Positions 61,966-64,000 of a stretch of DNA of 64,000 bases are shown here, one piece after another. The notes below the pieces were generated by a model, which saw only the letters and a list, made by a program, of their open reading frames with translations, was not told where the DNA came from and did not search any database. The stretch's first letter is position 1. Every line of letters begins with the position of its first letter. The stretch lies in contig NC_088296.1 of the NCBI RefSeq assembly GCF_032854445.1, positions 7,416,966-7,480,965 of the forward strand. The letters are read 5' to 3'. Source of the stretch: Liolophura sinensis (taxonomy: Eukaryota > Mollusca > Polyplacophora > Chitonida > Chitonidae). Position numbers and translations under genes: made by a program.

Positions 61966-62120
61966 CCAGTACGTTCCAGTTCACGGCACTTACTGGAACA
62001 AGTATATACAAGTTGCATGATAACCCAGTGTCTTATCAAGTTAATGGATACGCCAGGTGTGGCTTGTATGTCTAGATACAGCCAACAAGGTTTGAAGTCT
62101 GTGTGTTTATTCAAACCGTC

Positions 62121-62379
62121 ATACTCTCAAAAAATAAACAGTTAAATTTAACAGAAAGTCAGTATCTGAGTGATGCTAGATTGCATTTTGTTATTGCAGG
62201 AAATTTTTCTGTTAAATGTAACATACATATTCGATTAATTCAACATAACCATTCAATTAGACTAAAAGGAAATTATGTTGAATGTGACACAATATTGTGT
62301 TTTAATAAACGAACACAATCTAGCATCACTCAGACGACAGACTTTCTATTAAATTTAACAGACTAATTTTTTGAGTGTA
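62121..62379. mobile_element. Palindromic MITE, family H, complete
   Basis: Ends ATACTCTCAAAAAATAAACAG and TAATTTTTTGAGTGTAT. Sub-terminal CTGAGTGATGCTAGATTG is mirrored by CAATCTAGCATCACTCAG. Confidence 0.87.
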
Positions 62380-62498
62380 TTACTATGTGTGTACCGTATA
62401 TAACGGTCGGAAACAAGTTTTTACCGATATTAGATATAGAGCATTCCTCCGTTCGCTTTACCCTATAATCTGTACTGCGTGATGTCATTTGAATCTCC

Positions 62499-62688
62499 CA
62501 CTCCAAAAAATTAATCTGTTACTTTTAACAGAAAACTGTTGCCTGAGTGATGCTAGAATGTGTTCAGCTATTACAACAAATTATTCTGTTAAATATAACA
62601 CACATATTATTAATTCAACATAACCATTATATTAGATCAGGAAGTTATGTTGAATGTGACACAATCTGATATTCTAATAACAATGGGT
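62499..62688 (+). mobile_element. Palindromic MITE family H, right-truncated
   Basis: CACTCCAAAAAATTAATCTG, CCTGAGTGATGCTAGAATG and GTTGAATGTGACACAATCTG match the element at 62121; the right terminus is absent. Confidence 0.78.
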
Positions 62689-64000
62689 CCTATAAAAGTT
62701 GTCATTCCTGGACGGCGCAGGCGCGTTAATCCTAGCCTAGGTGAAATAGGTTGTAATATCGCGAATACGGGACTGGTGTATCACTACCAAGTGGAACATA
62801 CCTGGATGTTGCGTGTGCGGTCGAGCTGACAGGTAACAGATGGCGCCTGTTTTGGACTGCAGACATCGTTAAGAAAGGACTTATCCGACATGGCGTGAAG
62901 CGGGCTATGGTTTATCAAAAGTTATTCCGCGAGCCGGGTATAAAAAGAGGAGTTGAAACAGCCACCTGGGTCTATTTTGATTCCATTCACGGTGACAGCA
63001 ATTGTGACGTCATGACGTCACAAAATATTGAACATTTGAAACCAATGTGTGGGACATCCGTTGTTGACCTATTTGTAACAATACCGCTTGTAATTGATCA
63101 ATGCCTTGCGTACTGTGCGATTTGATTTATAGCATGACAGCATCAATAAGTTTATAAATCAACCTACATGACGTAGGATGCCAGGCAACGATTGATTTAG
63201 GGACAAAAAAAAAGACATGCGGAAACAAGTACATTTTGCAGGGGTAATACCGGAGACGGAAGTAGGCCTATATACAAATCTCTGTCTGTATTTCTTGATT
63301 ATGTTATGCATAATCCTAGACCAGTGACGTCTTATAAATTGCCACTAACACGAATGCGTTTTTATTTTACCTGATTCTGCGTAAGCAGTGGTTCTAGGGG
63401 GCGTGTAACTTGGTACTAGTTAAGCATTATACATGATCAGGTAGAATAAACCCCCAACTCGGGTAAACTGACAAGAGATCGTACTTCACCGGTCACACGT
63501 GACCATTTGTCAATTATCACACTGTCGTCGCTGCTGGTTTTACTGTATGTGGTGTATGTCTTTTGTAATCGCATATACCATGTGTATGCGAACAACTGAA
63601 CAGGCTATAAGCTATACACGAAGGCCTACATATGTAATGATGTGAAAAGCCTACAGCATGCGCAGAGAGCAAAACCAGAACAGCGACGACAGTGTGATAA
63701 CTGGTAAATGGTCACACCTAACCGGTGAAATACGGCCTCTTGTCAATTTACCTAGGTCTGGGTTTTATTATAGCTGTTCATGTAAACAATTATATAGTAA
63801 CAACCCACACGTCTGCCTAGCACTATGGCTTCAACAGATAATTCTTAGTCTGTAATTCTAACACATCTGCCAAATGCTTATTACACAGAGAACAGGGACG
63901 TCGACTGCATATATCGGACCGTATATCCAGTGAATTTTTTCAAGCGACGCTCCGCTGCTGTCGTGGAGTAACGTCATAGAGTTCAGCGCGGCTGTTTTAA
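62689..64000. other. Non-repetitive, CG-richer end of window; no gene assigned
   Basis: Base composition changes near 62.7 kb (GACGGCGCAGGCGCG). Small frames exist but none resembles a known protein. A double CRE is at 63005-63020, and the last 100 bp include TAACGTCA and CG-rich sequence, so a promoter of a gene beyond the window is possible. Confidence 0.35.
63005..63020. promoter_or_regulatory. Two abutting perfect CRE sites
   Basis: TGACGTCATGACGTCA is two directly adjacent TGACGTCA palindromes, the full consensus for CREB/ATF dimers. The target gene is unknown. Confidence 0.5.

Noticed and set aside
62895-63125. 76-codon plus-strand frame near the window end
   Set aside because: There is no recognisable domain or repeat; its length is compatible with chance in a less AT-rich stretch. 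An exon of an unknown gene cannot be excluded.

Overview
This window is animal (metazoan) nuclear DNA: AT-rich, intron-containing, sparse in genes and dense in repeats. The best guess is a marine mollusc, possibly a gastropod. That rests on very frequent TACATGTA-type words, several tRNA-headed SINE families, many short minisatellites and the intron-rich gene structure. The species cannot be read from the sequence.

Two protein-coding genes can be supported. The first is a plus-strand homologue of Atossa (vertebrate ATOSA/ATOSB, formerly FAM214A/B). It can be assembled from 12 coding exons between 3320 and 47373, all with GT/AG borders and compatible phases, giving 2889 nt or 962 residues. Exon 1 encodes only MKPDS plus one base and is followed by an intron of about 31 kb. 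The strongly conserved C-terminal DUF4210 and chromosome-segregation-type region lies in exons 8-12. The upstream region (about 2830-3319) carries a perfect DR1 nuclear-receptor half-site pair and a perfect palindromic GTCACGTGAC E-box. The second gene is an intronless minus-strand reading frame (58855 to 57446, 469 residues). It starts with a signal anchor and has a Lys/Asn-rich stem containing 14-residue repeats; I do not recognise it.

Almost everything else is repetitive. Intron 1 (3336-34325) is a collection of unrelated tandem arrays with units of 20-45 bp: 39 bp at 6.2-7.4 kb, 41 bp at 10.6-11.0 kb, 43 bp at 19.4-21.5 kb, 29 bp at 23.6-24.0 kb, 45 bp at 26.3-26.6 kb, 41 bp at 28.5-28.9 kb and 25/27 bp at 32.8-33.5 kb. 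SINEs and short non-autonomous elements lie between them. Smaller introns hold more SINEs, a MITE-like family and a long inverted repeat. From 47.4 to 57.2 kb there is a probable long 3' UTR or intergenic DNA with a 70-bp array inside a terminal-inverted-repeat element, an unrelated 30-bp array, and SINEs. From 59 kb to the end there is a cluster of palindromic MITEs and, near 63.0 kb, two abutting perfect CRE sites.

No reverse transcriptase, transposase, phage, CRISPR, rRNA or stand-alone tRNA gene was seen. Long open frames that run through arrays whose unit is a multiple of 3 are artefacts. All coordinates and copy counts were read by eye; splice sites are inferred from homology and consensus.
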